The notes beneath the pieces were generated by a model. That model saw nothing but the letters and a program-made list of their open reading frames with translations, was not told the DNA's origin and searched no databases. From contig NC_073303.1 of assembly GCF_027595985.1 (NCBI RefSeq), positions 365,156,017-365,220,016 on the forward strand: a DNA stretch of 64,000 nt, written 5' to 3'. Below are positions 20,690 to 32,640 of this stretch, piece after piece (within the stretch, counting starts at the first letter, position 1; each line of letters starts with the position of its first letter). The position numbers were made by a program, and so were the translations under genes. The DNA is from Sorex araneus. Its lineage: Eukaryota > Chordata > Mammalia > Eulipotyphla > Soricidae.

Positions 20690-21220
20690 ACAAGCTAATG
20701 GTCACAGGATGATTCAGCCAAAAAAACTTGCTAAAAATAAAAGCCATATTATGGCCTTATATAGTACATAAAAATAAATTTCCAAATAAGAACTTACATG
20801 AAAATGATTTAAAAAAAACTAGTATAAAATATGTAAATATCTGAATAGTTTATCTTCTAGGAGGAAATTTTTAATTATATTTGCAAAGGAAAGCTTACAC
20901 ATAAAAGAATAAACAGATTCAACTCCATAAAAATTTTAAACTCCTACAGATCAAATCAAATACCATTAAAGCTTAAATGGTACAAAATAAACCAGGGAAA
21001 ACATTTGCAGCATCCATGAGAGACAGAGATTAGTATTCATAATACATAGGATGGATGCACTTACAATTAATAAGAAAAGAAGATTCATTTTTTAAAAGAT
21101 TGGCAAAGGATATGAATGGCATAATTCCCAAATAATAAATGCAAATGATCAATAGGCCTATGAAAATAGATCCAAACACTAAATATTTTAAGGGCAAATT
21201 AAAATCTGAAAAGTAAGTGC
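20690..21220 (+). mobile_element. Ancient L1 (L1M-type) ORF2 3' part, plus strand
   Basis: Order of phrases follows L1 ORF2 near its C-terminus: ATTCAACTCCATAAAAATTT (xDxIKLKSF region), GGGAAAACATTTGCAGC (EKIFA), GATTAGTATTCATAATACAT (GLVSRIY), TTGGCAAAGGATATGAATGG (WAKDMNR), AATGCAAATGATCAATAGGC (MANKHM). No frame remains open, so this is a long-dead copy. Confidence 0.75.
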
Positions 21221-21399
21221 ATCCTTTGTTTATTTGTTTTTGATAGTAAGTGTATTGACCTGGTCCCAAAATCAAAAACAAAGAACGCAATAAACAGTTT
21301 CTCTCGACTTGTTGAAGCTTCACTGCTCTCTAAGCAGGCAGCCCCTGCCCTGAGTATCTAGCGAGCTCTCCCAGGATTTCTTTATATTCACAAGCATGT
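21221..21399. other. Non-coding DNA between two ancient L1 fragments
   Basis: No feature recognised. Confidence 0.4.
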
Positions 21400-21990
21400 A
21401 CCAGAGTGAATTTTTATTTTTCCTCCCTTTTAAAGAAAATATACCAGATTCACAATTTTATGCTTAGCTTTTTCTTCATAATAGTTCTTACTAGACATAT
21501 TTTCATATGCATCTATTACAAGTTTCTTTTTTAATATGTAATTAAATAGTTCCTCCTCTGTGTATATTATACAGTGACTTATTTATATGGTTTTCAAATT
21601 TTCACTCCTACAAACAAGGCTTCAATAAATAACCTTGAACATACTTTACTTCTCCAATATGCCCGGGTATCTTTAGAATGGATTCCAAGAAGTGAATTTA
21701 CTGGGACCAAGGATATATGCATTTTTTATTCTGAAAATGTTGCCAAATTGCCTTCTGCAAGGGTTTTTATCAATTTATACACACCTCTACAAGGTACAAA
21801 TGTGTCTGTTTCTCCAAAGTCTTGGCAATAGGGTGTGTGATAAAGCTACCAGAACTTACCAAAGAGATGAGTGAAAGGAGGCATCTCAAGATATTTTCAA
21901 CTTTCATTTTCCCCTTATAAGCAAGACTGATTACCTGCCCATTTAATAACCATAAATTTAACAAGCATTTTTATTTCTTTTCCTATAAAA
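21400..21990 (-). mobile_element. Ancient L1 (L1M-type) 3' part, minus strand
   Basis: The plus strand shows the typical antisense series: AAGGCTTCAATAAATAACCT, GGATTCCAAGAAGTGAATTT, ACTGGGACCAAGGATATATG, TTGCCAAATTGCCTTCTGCA, CAATTTATACACACCTCTAC. Old and interrupted. Confidence 0.8.
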
Positions 21991-22117
21991 TGTGTACTTA
22001 CTCCTTTTTCTCAAAATTTTTTTTGATAATATCTAGGGAGCATAAGAGCACAACCCAGACACAAATTGTAATAAATAGGAATAAATACTTATAACGTTTT
22101 TTTCCCCCAGGGGTCAT

Positions 22118-22390
22118 ATGGCAACATCGCTATATCACTGTATCACTGTCTTCCCGTTGCTCATCGATTTGTTTGAGCGGGCACTAGTAACGTCTCTCAT
22201 TGAGAGACTTATTGTTACTGTTTTTGGCATATCCAGTACACACGGTAGCTTGCCAGGCTCTGCTGTGCGGGCTCCATACTCTCAGTAGCTTGCTGGGCTC
22301 TCCGAGAGGGGTGGAGGAATCGAACACGGGTTGGCCGCGTGAAAGGTGAAAGCTCAACTGCTGTGCTATCACTCCAACCCATGGCAACAT
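22118..22390 (-). mobile_element. SINE-B with 10-bp TSD, minus strand
   Basis: Body 22,128-22,380. Read on the minus strand it starts GGGTTGGAGTGATAGCACAG with a B-box-like GTGTTCGATTCC, so its tRNA-like head resembles SINE-A. The rest differs: AGAGCCTGGCAAGCTACC, GGATATGCCAAAAACAGTAA, GAGAGACGTTACTAGTGCCC, CAAATCGATGAGCAACGGGA, ending in CAGTGATACAGTGATA repeats instead of poly(A). Direct repeats ATGGCAACAT flank it (22,118-22,127; 22,381-22,390). Confidence 0.85.
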
Positions 22391-22426
22391 ATATGACAAT
22401 TTTTGTGTGTGTGGGTGGGGGCACTT

Positions 22427-22500
22427 GGTTGGCCACACCTGGTGTTGCTCAGGGCTTACTCTTGGTTTTTCAGTCAGGAATTACTCCTGGCAGGTCCCAT
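22427..22500 (-). mobile_element. SINE-A fragment, tail half only
   Basis: GGCCACACCTGGTGTTGCTC then AGTCAGGAATTACTCCTGGC. It stops before the CATATGG segment, so the head half is missing. Confidence 0.75.
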
Positions 22501-22639
22501 TCTAATTTCTAGTATCTGTCTGCTCTTCTGTTTTCTCAGGAAGATGGGAGCTTACTGCATTTGAAACAATCCACTAATGGATTTATTCATTCTTTATTAG
22601 TTCTGTTCAATGATCTTTGCTTTTATTTTGTCATCTCTA

Positions 22640-22825
22640 TTTTTTGTTGTTTTGTTTGTTCTGTTTGGAGGTCATATCCAGAGATGCTCAGGGGTTATTC
22701 CTGGCTCTACACTCAGAAATCACTCCTGGCAGTGCTTGGAAGACCACAGGGGGTGCTGGGGACTGAATCCAGGTCAGCTGCATGGTAGGCAAATGCCTTA
22801 CCCACTGGACTATCGCTCCAGCCCC
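22640..22825 (-). mobile_element. SINE-A, minus strand
   Basis: T/G-rich tail (TTTTTTGTTGTTTTGTTTGT), GAGATGCTCAGGGGTTATTC, a body with GGTGCTGGGGACTGAATCC, and a complete head ending CTATCGCTCCAGCCCC. Confidence 0.9.
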
Positions 22826-22844
22826 AACATAGATAACAATTCGT

Positions 22845-23553
22845 AAAATGTAATTTAAATTTTTTTATTTTATTAGGTAGTTCACAATATTTGATTACAT
22901 TTAATATTCAAACACCAATCCCACCACCATTACACTTTCCCACCACCAAATTTGGGATGTTTCCATCCCAAGCTCCAATCCCTGCCCCAAAGCACAACCA
23001 AAATAATATATTTTGTACTATCTGTTATGAAGAACCACTGAAAATGCTTACAAAAAAAGTATTCATATAGGAAACAGTGTAAAGATTGTCCTATTTTGGC
23101 AGGGGCCATTAAAATATTCTTTGATATCACTAACATGTTGTTAAAGGTTCAGTGGTGTGAGATTTCATATATATACATGAAAATATGTTTATATGCATAT
23201 ATATTTCCCTCTATGATTTTTTGCCTACTATCTGAACCCCATCATTTGTGGTGTGATATTTATAGAGAATGGTAGGTGTGTCTTATGATGTGTCGCACAG
23301 CTGCATTTGCGGCCGTGATCCAGGAGTACATTCACTCATGTGTGGGCCTCGACCCAAGTGTGTGGGAAGCGGCCTTGGGCATGGCGGTGGTTGAGTTCGG
23401 GAGGGTTTTGACTGCCAGGGCTGGATCCCTTGGGATGGGGAGGGCTCTCATCCGCCCCCCTCTGGGGTACCCTGAGTGAAACAGCCTGCTGTGGAGTCCG
23501 GAGGCATGGCTATGGCAAGCGTCGTGTTATGCTCCCTTCCCAAAATGTAATTT
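22845..23553 (-). mobile_element. TSD-flanked element, L1-like 3' end and GC-rich 5' half
   Basis: Insert 22,857-23,541 between direct repeats AAAATGTAATTT (22,845-22,856; 23,542-23,553). On the minus strand the 3' end reads GGTGGTGGGATTGGTGTTTG, AATATTAAATGTAATCAAAT and an A-rich tail, a shorter variant of the L1-type terminus. The 5' half (23,270-23,541) is GC-rich, with CACTCAGGGTACCCCAGAGG and no L1 coding sequence. It looks like a complete non-autonomous retroposon. No protein of its own. Confidence 0.65.
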
Positions 23554-25192
23554 TTTGATTCAAAAACTTCACTCACATGAAGTCATCATTTAAAAAATAA
23601 TCACAGGTATAGAAAAATGCACACATATAAGGATGTTCATCAGCACACCATTTATAGCAAATAAAACTCTTATAGTCCTCTCTCTGGTTTCTTTTGGGTG
23701 CTCACACATGCTTCTTTCTATTCCCTTCTTTTGTTTTTTTTTTCTCTAGTCTGACTTTTCTGATGCCTGTCCATGTGGATCACTAATCACTGCCTTAAAA
23801 CAGCTGCTCCAATACTACAGGGCCAATAGCCAAGATGGCCTACATTGCCAAACAATATTACATCAGGACCAAAGTTGGCAACTAAGCAAGCCCAGCCTCT
23901 CTGAATTCCAACTCCACATTCCTGTGAGAGGAAACAGCACTGTCTCAGGAGGACTCTGAGGTGAACTTTCCATCTAGAAAATTGGTTTCTTTGGAAGAAG
24001 ATGTTTATTCAAAAGATACTTCTTGTTGCAGAGCTGAAAAAAAAAAGAAAAAGAAAAAGCAGGACCCTGGCAGTTAGATATTAAGAGCATAAAAAAATAC
24101 ACATCCATGTATTACTTCCCTCCCACCACCCACCACACCCCCAGAGCAGACCCCAGAAGTTTAAGAAAGCAGGGCTGGACGAATGGACTTCAGCCATTCT
24201 TCATCATATTACAGCAGTGATTTCTTCAACCAGTTGGCATTTTGAAAATAAAACTTAAACTAAGTTCTCAAGGTCTGTGATTTTACTGGTTGCATCTGCA
24301 GCCACTTTTTGTGAAGACGGAAAAGAACATGTCAGCTCCTGTATATATATGTACAGGGCAGATATACTCCTAGTGTTCTGAGAGCATTTTGTCCCTGAAA
24401 AAATCTTCATCCTAACTTTGTTTGTAGCTGCAAGGTATGAGAGGTTTACATGATTTATTCACTGAAAGGGGAAAAAAAACATGTCCTGGTGACTTAAGCA
24501 TTTTCTATCAATTTCTCCTCACACCACGGACAGATCTGGAAAGTTCGAAGATTTAAGTAATTTGATGTGATAAATGAAGTAAAAGAGAGAAATCTACTCT
24601 GGGAATTCCAGCCTAGGAACTTGAGAGGATCATGTTAACATGGGGTGATCCACAGTGCAGAGAAGGACAGAGGCAGAGATCAATGGAAGGATAGGGCAGG
24701 ACTCAATATAATGGGGTTTGAGTCGAGTCGTGTAGATTTTGGGTGACAGAAGTCTATAAATGCTAATATTTGGAAATCTGAAAGTCTTCCACTGAAATTT
24801 CAGCTATAGACTGTTCTTGTTTGGGTTCTCCACAAAGGGAAACTAGAAACACTAGCTTGCATGAGGGTAGTTTATTGGAGAGGCGACACCAGGGAACAGA
24901 AGAGAGAGAGCGAGGCAGAGAATGAAGAAAAGTCAATAAAGTGTATGTTATTGAGTTGCTTATCACTGTGGGCAACTGGAGCTCAATCTCACTTAGAACC
25001 CTCTGAGGAAACGCGCAGAATTACATAGCAGCAACCACTTTAGAACCAGCCCTCTAAAGATGAAAAGTTGGAGCATTTATCCACTGACTTACATTCCCCT
25101 TTGGTTAAAGAATCAACCTGGGGAGTTCTAACTCTTTCATACTTCCTACACTCCAGCTGGTCTTCCACACTGGGCAGAACAAGCCCTGTAGG
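23554..25192. other. Non-coding DNA
   Basis: No gene seen. The segment at about 24,810-24,990 (GGTTCTCCACAAAGGGAAAC, AGTTTATTGGAGAGGCGACA) has the feel of an old LTR or DNA-transposon relic, but I cannot name it. Confidence 0.35.
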
Positions 25193-25330
25193 CTGGGGAA
25201 ATGGCTCGCGGTGCTAGAGAACATGCTTTGCATTGTGGGAGCCCCAAGTTCAATTCCTGTTGCTGGATATCTTCTGAGCACAAGACCCTCAAGCAACAGA
25301 GTAAACTGAAAAAGAGCTGGGTGTCGTCTC
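25193..25330 (+). mobile_element. tRNA-derived SINE variant, plus strand
   Basis: GGCTGGGGAAATGGCTCGCG head, CATGCTTTGCATTGTGGGAG and B-box-like AGTTCAATTCCTGTTGCTGG, then TCTTCTGAGCACAAGACCCT. The head is related to SINE-A (GGCTGGAGAAATAGCACA) but the anticodon-loop-like part differs. Probably an older subfamily. Confidence 0.65.
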
Positions 25331-25713
25331 ATCTGCACCCCGTTAAAAATGCCTGTGATAGAAAAGTGAAGATGCTCCCTGTACACTGTTATGTATGGGG
25401 CTCTTTGGAGTTCTTGTACACAGATCCTGTGAGTACATAGCATATAAAAACATGCTACAGGAATGAAGAAGGGTAGGTCTCAGTTGAAAGCATGAAATAT
25501 GGCAAATTAGTGAGTCCAGGCATAAAAGAAGAGAGAAAAGAATAGAACCTCAAGACTGAGAAGAAAGGGCAGGAGTAAACAGAGGCAAGGGAGTCAGGAT
25601 GAGGGACATCTCAGCTAAAACTGCCATGGTTACTAAGAAGGAGAGGTCAACAGCACCAGAAACTGCAGGGATCCCATGGGCTGAGGCCAATGCCGACTTT
25701 AGTGAGAAAGGAA
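25331..25713. other. Non-coding DNA
   Basis: No gene or repeat recognised. Confidence 0.4.
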
Positions 25714-25917
25714 GATAAAGTCTTCTTTTCAATTTTTGCTTTTTAGGTCACACCTGGCAATGCTCAGGGGTTACTCCTGGCTCATGCACTCAGGAATTAC
25801 TCCTGACGGTGCTCGGAGGACCATATGGGATACTGGGAATTGAACCCGGGTCAGGCACATGCAAGGCAAACGTCCTACCTGCTGTGCTATCGCTCCAGCC
25901 CTGATAAAGTCTTCTTT
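25714..25917 (-). mobile_element. SINE-A with TSD, minus strand
   Basis: Body about 25,730-25,902, from TTGCTTTTTAGGTCACACCT to GTGCTATCGCTCCAGCCC. Direct repeats GATAAAGTCTTCTTT at 25,714-25,728 and 25,903-25,917. A CA insertion is present in GGCTCATGCACTCAGG. Confidence 0.95.
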
Positions 25918-26687
25918 ACCTTTGGAGACAACAAGTAAAGAAGGCAAAGAGGTACAAGCAACCCCTTCAAGAACTTCGATTTTGAAGGAAAGAAGAGATA
26001 TATTAATTGCTGGGAACATAGGGGTTGGGGTGGTTATACACTGGTAAACTTTAACAACCAACTCCCAGGTCACAAAAACCAAAACCCTGATATCGGGAGT
26101 ATAAATACACTCATGGTAGCTGATTTCAAGCTACTAACCTAACAGCCACTATCTTGCAAAATTCCTGAAATTTTAACAGTTCACTATTATGAGCTGATAG
26201 GAGTGACTCCCAGCACACACCTAGATGAAAGATTAAGATGTGATGCTGATATTCTCATTACTGTTAATAAGATCAAAGTTTAATTGAGGGAACAAGTTTA
26301 CAGAAAAGGAAAAGATGAAAGACACAGAAGCAAGAGCACGGTGAATACCTTTGGGGTCAAATGTAGAAAGAACCGGAAAGGGATGGGATAAAACACACAA
26401 TGACTAATTGTTTTGGAATGGAATAGAGTTTATGAGTGAGGAGCATAAAGAGTTTAGAAGTAGAGAGTTACTTAGTGAAGGTGAAGTGCATGACTTGGGT
26501 TTGAGGGTGGAGGAGCCTTCATTTTTCCATAGGTAATGTCATATACTGAAAGTCCAGGAAGGGTATGGGAGTTGGAAGCAAAAGGACCACAGGATACAAT
26601 GGGAAGAAGATACTACTGGGAAGTCACAAAGGGAGTCTGTGTACTAGCTCCAAAGTTTAGCCACTGGGAGAACCAGGTACATTATTT
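25918..26687. other. Non-coding DNA
   Basis: No gene or repeat family recognised. Confidence 0.4.
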
Positions 26688-26926
26688 AAGATCTTGTCTT
26701 TGATTTTTCATTTTTGGCATTTTTTTAATTATTTTTTTTCCTTTTTGGGTCACACCCAGCAGTACACAGAGGTTACTCCTGGCTCTGCACTCATGAATTA
26801 CTTCAGGCGGTGCTCAGGGGACCATATGAGATGCTGGGAATCGAACCCTGGTCGACCGCATACAAGGCAAACACCCTACCCGCTGTGCTATTGCTCCAGC
26901 CCCAAGATCTTGTCTTTGATTTTTCA
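26688..26926 (-). mobile_element. SINE-A with 23-bp perfect TSD, minus strand
   Basis: Body 26,711-26,903 including a T-rich tail (26,714-26,747). The direct repeats are 26,688-26,710 and 26,904-26,926, identical over 23 bp. Near-consensus head ..GTGCTATTGCTCCAGCCCC. The long perfect TSD argues for a recent insertion. Confidence 0.97.
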
Positions 26927-29900
26927 ATAATAAAACTTGGACAAAATGCCTGCTTTCAAGAAGTCACATGTTGATGAGAGAAATCAGTAAGAGAAAATGA
27001 GACATTGATAATAAGAGTCACTTGTGCTTTTAAAGCATTTCAGCTTGTGCTAATCTGACTTCACAGTAATCTTAATTAATCCAGCGGCCCCGGGAGAAAA
27101 ATTCTTTCCTATCCCAATCTAACAGGGCAGAAAATGTCTAGTGGCTTTGGCAAATAAAGAGAGCCTGTGTTTACTACAGACATAATTTGAACTGAAACAA
27201 CTTAATGCACCAGATACAGCACAAAATGCCTTGCCTGATACCCAGCACAGATAAATCAACAAATGCCAATTTGGTCCTTTCCAAAATAAGAGGGACAGCT
27301 GAATCTGAAAGAACTAACACGTGGTCTGGGAATGGTGTTCAACTGAAGATGCAGGAAAGAATTCCTACGCAGTATTCACAAGTGATGCAAAAAGTTATAA
27401 ACTCTTCACAGTGCTGGCCAGTCCATAAATATCTGTTCAACTAAATGAGATACTAACTACTTCCCTGTGAGTCAGTTATAACAAGAAGCTAAAAAATGAA
27501 GAGACACTGAGGTTAGGAGAGTATGGCAGACACATTGCCAAGAGCCAAAATAGTTTCTTTCCTCTCTGCTAGATTAAATCCTACCTAAATGGTTTACTGG
27601 AAGGACAAGAAGAGGATTACCTGAGAATCCAGATGTAACCCAACAGAGATTTACGACAGGCATGGTCTGACCAGTCCCCCATGCCCGATTCAATGTAACT
27701 AAGATGCATTTCTAAAGAATCGATAGTCTTGGCATCTTTCTCCCTTATTATACTTGGGATAAGAGAAAGAAGGCAAATTTTGACTCTTCTGCCAATTTGA
27801 GATCAGAAATCTGACCCTCAAAGGTTATCACCTAATGCTAATAGGATAACAACAGTGTCTAGGTTTTGGAAATAGGCTCTGCTTATTCCCTACATTGTCG
27901 TGGACTTTGGAAACCTGACCGGATAATTTGGCCATTCTAGGCAGTAGTCTCACAAGACCTGAAAGACAAAGAGATCCACAAGATGGAACAGCTGGTCTTG
28001 ACTCATGTGCTTCCTTTAAAGAACACGTGAGAAGACAGGAAGGAGACCCAATGCTTCCTGAGTGTCTGTGCAGTTATTAATAGAGTCAAGTGGCAATTGT
28101 ATTTACTACTCAGTCATCTGGTCAACCCAAGCCAGTGTTTCACCAAAGAACAGCTATTAGGGGGGAAAAGACCAATAGACTAGAGCTCTGCCTCTCAAGG
28201 ACAAAGCCCTTTTCTGGCCCATCTTCTGAGGGAGGGGTTTGGTTGAGTTTCCAGGTCACCGAACGTTAAGTGGTGGAGTCACCTCTCATGTCCTGTAACA
28301 AAGAGATTGCAGGCAGGCCTGGCAGTTGTTGGTATGACAAACTGTCTCATAGTTTTTAATGAAAAAATGATACTTCATCTTTCTAATGACAGAGAACTTG
28401 GAGGCAGCTTACAGTAATATATGCCTTTTTTAATACATGGCTCACCAACTCAGGGCAACGGCAGTATGAAGGATGGTGCAGCAGACAAAAGGTTAATAGA
28501 GCATTGGGCCTTTTCTAATTGAAAAAATGACTGAGAGAGCCCACAGTAGACTGAGTGGTAATAGTATTACAGACTGTAAGCACCGTTCCGGAGACTTACT
28601 AGTCATCTGGGGGTAGAACAAGGGACGTCAAACCCTGTCACCAAGCCTTCACATGAGCAGGATTCTGTTCCCAGGGACATTCATGAACAACACACATTTT
28701 CCAAAAGATATATGTATTTTTGAAATTGGCCTCTCTCTTTTTTTCTGGATCTTAATATATTGTTTCCAGTAATAAATGAACACACCACATATTAGTCCAA
28801 TTTGAGTTAATTCTTTGTCAACATGTCTCACCCAAATTCGTCAGCTGTTTTTCCCACATTGGCCCTCCGTCTGAGCCAGTTTTGGATTTTGCTTTCTCTT
28901 TTGCTTTACTTTTTCCTCCTTGGACAACAGAAAGAATAGACATATTTTCACTTGAATATATATGCTCCTGAAAGGGCTACTGTGAGAGAGAGAGAAGTTC
29001 AGCTGGACAGGCAAAGAGATGAGAAAAAGAGAGAATGGGTGGCGCCAGACTTAGGAGGTAGAGCTCTGCAAATAGGAACAACTCATTCAGCCTGATCGAG
29101 GGCCAATGCAGTTGTTCTTACTCGGATTTTCAAAATCTCTGCCTGTTGTGTCGCAAAGGTCCCTTGGGTTGAGCACCGTGAACAGATCCATATGTGAATA
29201 ACTCATCCCACGGCAAATAAGGGGCGATGTCACTTCTCCTTGAGCTCGCAAGCACTCCCCCCTCCCCCCGAACCCAACATGCCTGTTGAGAAGTCGATGT
29301 AGAGAGCTGAGCAAACAATGGCAGAGTTGGCTGAGGAGCTGCCCATGGGGCACTAGCGGGCACTGTGAGGTGCCAGACCTCTCAGGCCCCTCATGCATAG
29401 GGCCTCTCCTGGTTGACATTCTAGTATTCTTCGCCTATTCCCCCAGGTGAGGAGAAATGACTCCAATCTTGTTGAGGTCCCTCAGCCCCTGCCCCAAGCA
29501 AGAGGAGATCCAGGAGAGGGTATTAGTGCAGTGATGCAGCGGAAGGGACAGCCATGTTCCCAGCAAGGAGCTGCCAACCCAGCCAACGATGACACAATTA
29601 CTGACTCCCTTCTGGATCTCTTTCCAAGCCCCAAAGGAGCGATTTTCTGAGTTACCAGAACATGTGCTCTGGGCTCTTCTCTTGCCCACAAACTGAAGCA
29701 TTTCTAAGAGACACTCCTGCTTCTTAGAAGCTGAACACGTCTTCATTTTTTAAATACTCAGTACAAGGCCAACCATGTACCAGGCCCGACTAGTGAGCAC
29801 AGGAAGGCCCTTCCCACCCCCGCTGACCTGACAACAGGCACCTTAACAATGTTCCACAGGTGCCTCAGGACACACAGCTGCTCTGTCGTTCCTCTGCTTT

Positions 29901-30316
29901 CACATCATGGAAATGCCACCGTTTGGGAGACAAAATTACAGACCTTTTCCTTTCCTTTCTGCTCTAAAACAACGGGTTTATTAAACACCAGTCTTTGGGG
30001 AGATTACGTAGCCTGAGAGACAACTGAGTGTGGGTGAAAGGCATTTTAGCTCCCAAGAAGTGAAAACAACAGGTCCGCTGAAGCCGCTGCCCTGAGACCC
30101 ATGTCACTTTCTTTTTTTTTCTTTATTTTTCTATTTCTTTTGTCATTGATCAATTTATTCTATTGTTCTTATTTTTTTCAAACAATATTAAAGTAAGGCA
30201 TTACATACCTTGCAAAGACTAAATCGTGAAAAAAGAAATAACAGTTCCCTCTTGTATCTTTTATGATCCCTCTTGCTTTTATTTTATGGTTATAGGCATT
30301 TTCTTTTTTTTTTTTT
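26927..30316. other. Unique non-coding DNA
   Basis: No gene seen in 3.4 kb. Frames of 60-110 codons on both strands lack recognisable motifs, and stop-free stretches stay within chance expectation. Pieces around 27,740-28,060 and 28,360-28,560 are repeat-free. Confidence 0.4.
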
Positions 30317-30535
30317 TAATTTTTTCTTTTCATTGAGCCACCGTGAGATACAGAGTTACAAAGCTGATCATGGTCAAGTTTCAGTCATACAATGTTCCGA
30401 CACCCATCCCTCCACCAGCGTACACGTCCTACCACCAGTGTCCCCAGTTTCCCTCTGCCACCCTCCCCCAAGACTGTCTCTATGGCTGGCAGCACTTTCT
30501 TTCTCTGTCTCTGTCTCTGTCTCTGTCTCTCCCTT

Positions 30536-30592
<57 letters not shown>

Positions 30593-30625
30593 CTCTCTTT
30601 CTCTCTCCCCACATCACTTTCTGCG
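30317..30625 (-). mobile_element. L1 3' end, minus strand, with long CT tract
   Basis: Complement of the L1 terminus (TTTTCATTGAGCCACCGTGA), then CAAGTTTCAGTCATACAATG, CCCATCCCTCCACCAGCGTA and the C-rich complement of the polypurine stretch (30,440-30,475). The 5' limit is uncertain: sequence to about 30,740 may still belong to it. Confidence 0.85.
30501..30610. repeat. (CT)n microsatellite in L1 3' UTR
   Basis: TCTGTCTCTGTCTCTGTC units, then CCCTTTCCCT, then about 25 CT units and TTCTCTCTTTCTCTCT. Occupies the same position relative to the L1 terminus as the tracts at 16,582 and 38,090. Confidence 0.92.
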
Positions 30626-30740
30626 GGGCACAATGGCTACCCAACGCCTGGCACCAATACAGGTGCCCTATCACAACTTCCATCTGCCACAGTGGATCAC
30701 TTCTTCCCTGCAGTGTGCATTTGCTGTTCTCCTCACGTCC

Positions 30741-32640
30741 CTATTGTGAGGGACATGAAAATTTACATGAAATACAAAAAGTACATGAAAATACATATGT
30801 ATTCCCCTGAAGTCTGCCACAATCCATGACAGACAGGAACAGGGAGTAAGCAGTCGGACCACATTTGCATGAACTTTTGGGGGTCAGTTGATGAGGGGTT
30901 AATTGGAGCTAATTTGAAATGCACAGGCTAGAAATATTTTCCCTGGAGAACCGGACAGAGGCGGCATTGGGACTTCCTGACTGAGAGATGATGGCTTCCA
31001 GCTTACTGTCAGTTGTTCCAGGTTTCTCAGAGAAATGATAGGTACTGGGGCCCAATAGAAAACATAAAAATAATAAATGAAACTAATAATGCAAAAAGGG
31101 TTCAGGAAAGAAGTAGTCCCTCCTGACAGAAGCTGTTGGAGAAGCCTTGGGGAAAGAAGGCTGGAATATTAAATGAAAGATGTAAATTGTAAAAATTGGA
31201 GCTGTAAATTTTCCTTCGGAAGGAGAGGGAGCTCTCTGTGCTTTGCATAGGGAAGGAGCTCACAGTAGCTGCCTTCCAGTGCCTGGTCAAGTCAAGGAGG
31301 GCCGCACCCCCAAAGAGACCTGGCAGAGGAGAGGGGTGGGGTGTGGGGGAGGCCTGCAGTCCTTGCTAAATAGGATGTACTGATTGAATGTGGGGTCTTC
31401 AGAGGCTGGTGGGCGGGCATGCAGGGTAACTCATCCTTGTCCAACATTCATTTTTTTCAACAAAGATTCCCTGATCCCCACATTCCTCATTCCCCTGTGA
31501 TGACCAGCATGAAAGTACCATCATGGTAGTCAGCTGCGGAATCTTGACTAGAATGAACACAAGTGCCTGATGGAATTTGATGGAAATCTATCTCCCAGTA
31601 AGTGTGGGGCCCCAGGAAGGGAAGTTGGAGTTTGTCAGTCTCCTTGGCTCTATGAAGGAAGGAAGCGTGGGGGAGAGGACCCTCTTGTAAAGAGAAACTG
31701 TTTGGCTTCTTGTCTCTGTGGATGCCACTCAGATCGGGATAAGAAACTGCTTATCATTCATTTGGGTCATCACTTTCAATTCTCTGCTTGTGGGGAATCC
31801 CCCTGGTTATGACGGGGAAGCCCAGTCTCTCCAATTCCATCCTTTTGCTAAGGTACCACCTTCCCGAGCCCCATGGCCCCAGCCTAGAGCCAGCTCCCAA
31901 TCCACACCATCCACTTTTCCTTTCTGAGCAGATCAGAGCTCTCAGGGCTGCGGAGTCACTGCTAGAGGCTCATGATTTCCAAGTGCCGGCCCCCACCCTG
32001 AGAGGCAGAGCTCAAAAGCAGGCAGGGCTGACCAACCCCCCGTGGTGGATCCTGCCTGCTGCCCTCCCGCCCCAGAATGAGTATCAGGAGCACCCGAGGG
32101 ACAAGCTGCATCCTCGTCATCTCTCACAACTAAACAAGGCACAGCTTATGCTTCCTTTGTGCAAGTGTGTGCCAGGCCCTGGGTCTACAGTCATTAGTGG
32201 GGCCTCCATGGCTTCTCAGGCAATAAACAACAGAGACACGCTGAGCATCTGAAGTGGGGAGAGGAGGTACCATTTCTGCAATCCAAAGCTCTCAGTCCCA
32301 CTGGTGATGCCTTAGTTCAGACATGGAGGGGAAACTCCAGGCCTCTTCATTCACTGGTGAGATGAGCCTGGTTTGGCCAAGGTTAAGTGTAGAGCTGAAG
32401 CAGAAACCCCGTCGACTCATCCTCACTCGACTGAGTGTGAGGAGGCATCAACCTTTTGAAGCCCTTTCTTCCAGGCTTGATGACTGTGGTGATTCCGCCT
32501 GGCCAGCTCTTCCTCTGGTCCCTTTCCTGCTCTGCAGCCAGTGAATGCTCAACTCAACGGCTATCAGGGGGAAAACCCTGCAAACATCAGGCTCCCGCCA
32601 CCTCTGCATAAACCGTAAGTATCTAAAGTATCCCCGGCTG
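30741..32640. other. Unique non-coding DNA
   Basis: No gene recognised. A short ATGAAAAT(T)TACATGAAA repeat lies at 30,756-30,800. Confidence 0.4.

Noticed and set aside
24810-24990. Old LTR or DNA transposon relic
   Set aside because: Only a vague resemblance; not enough ordered matches to name or bound it.
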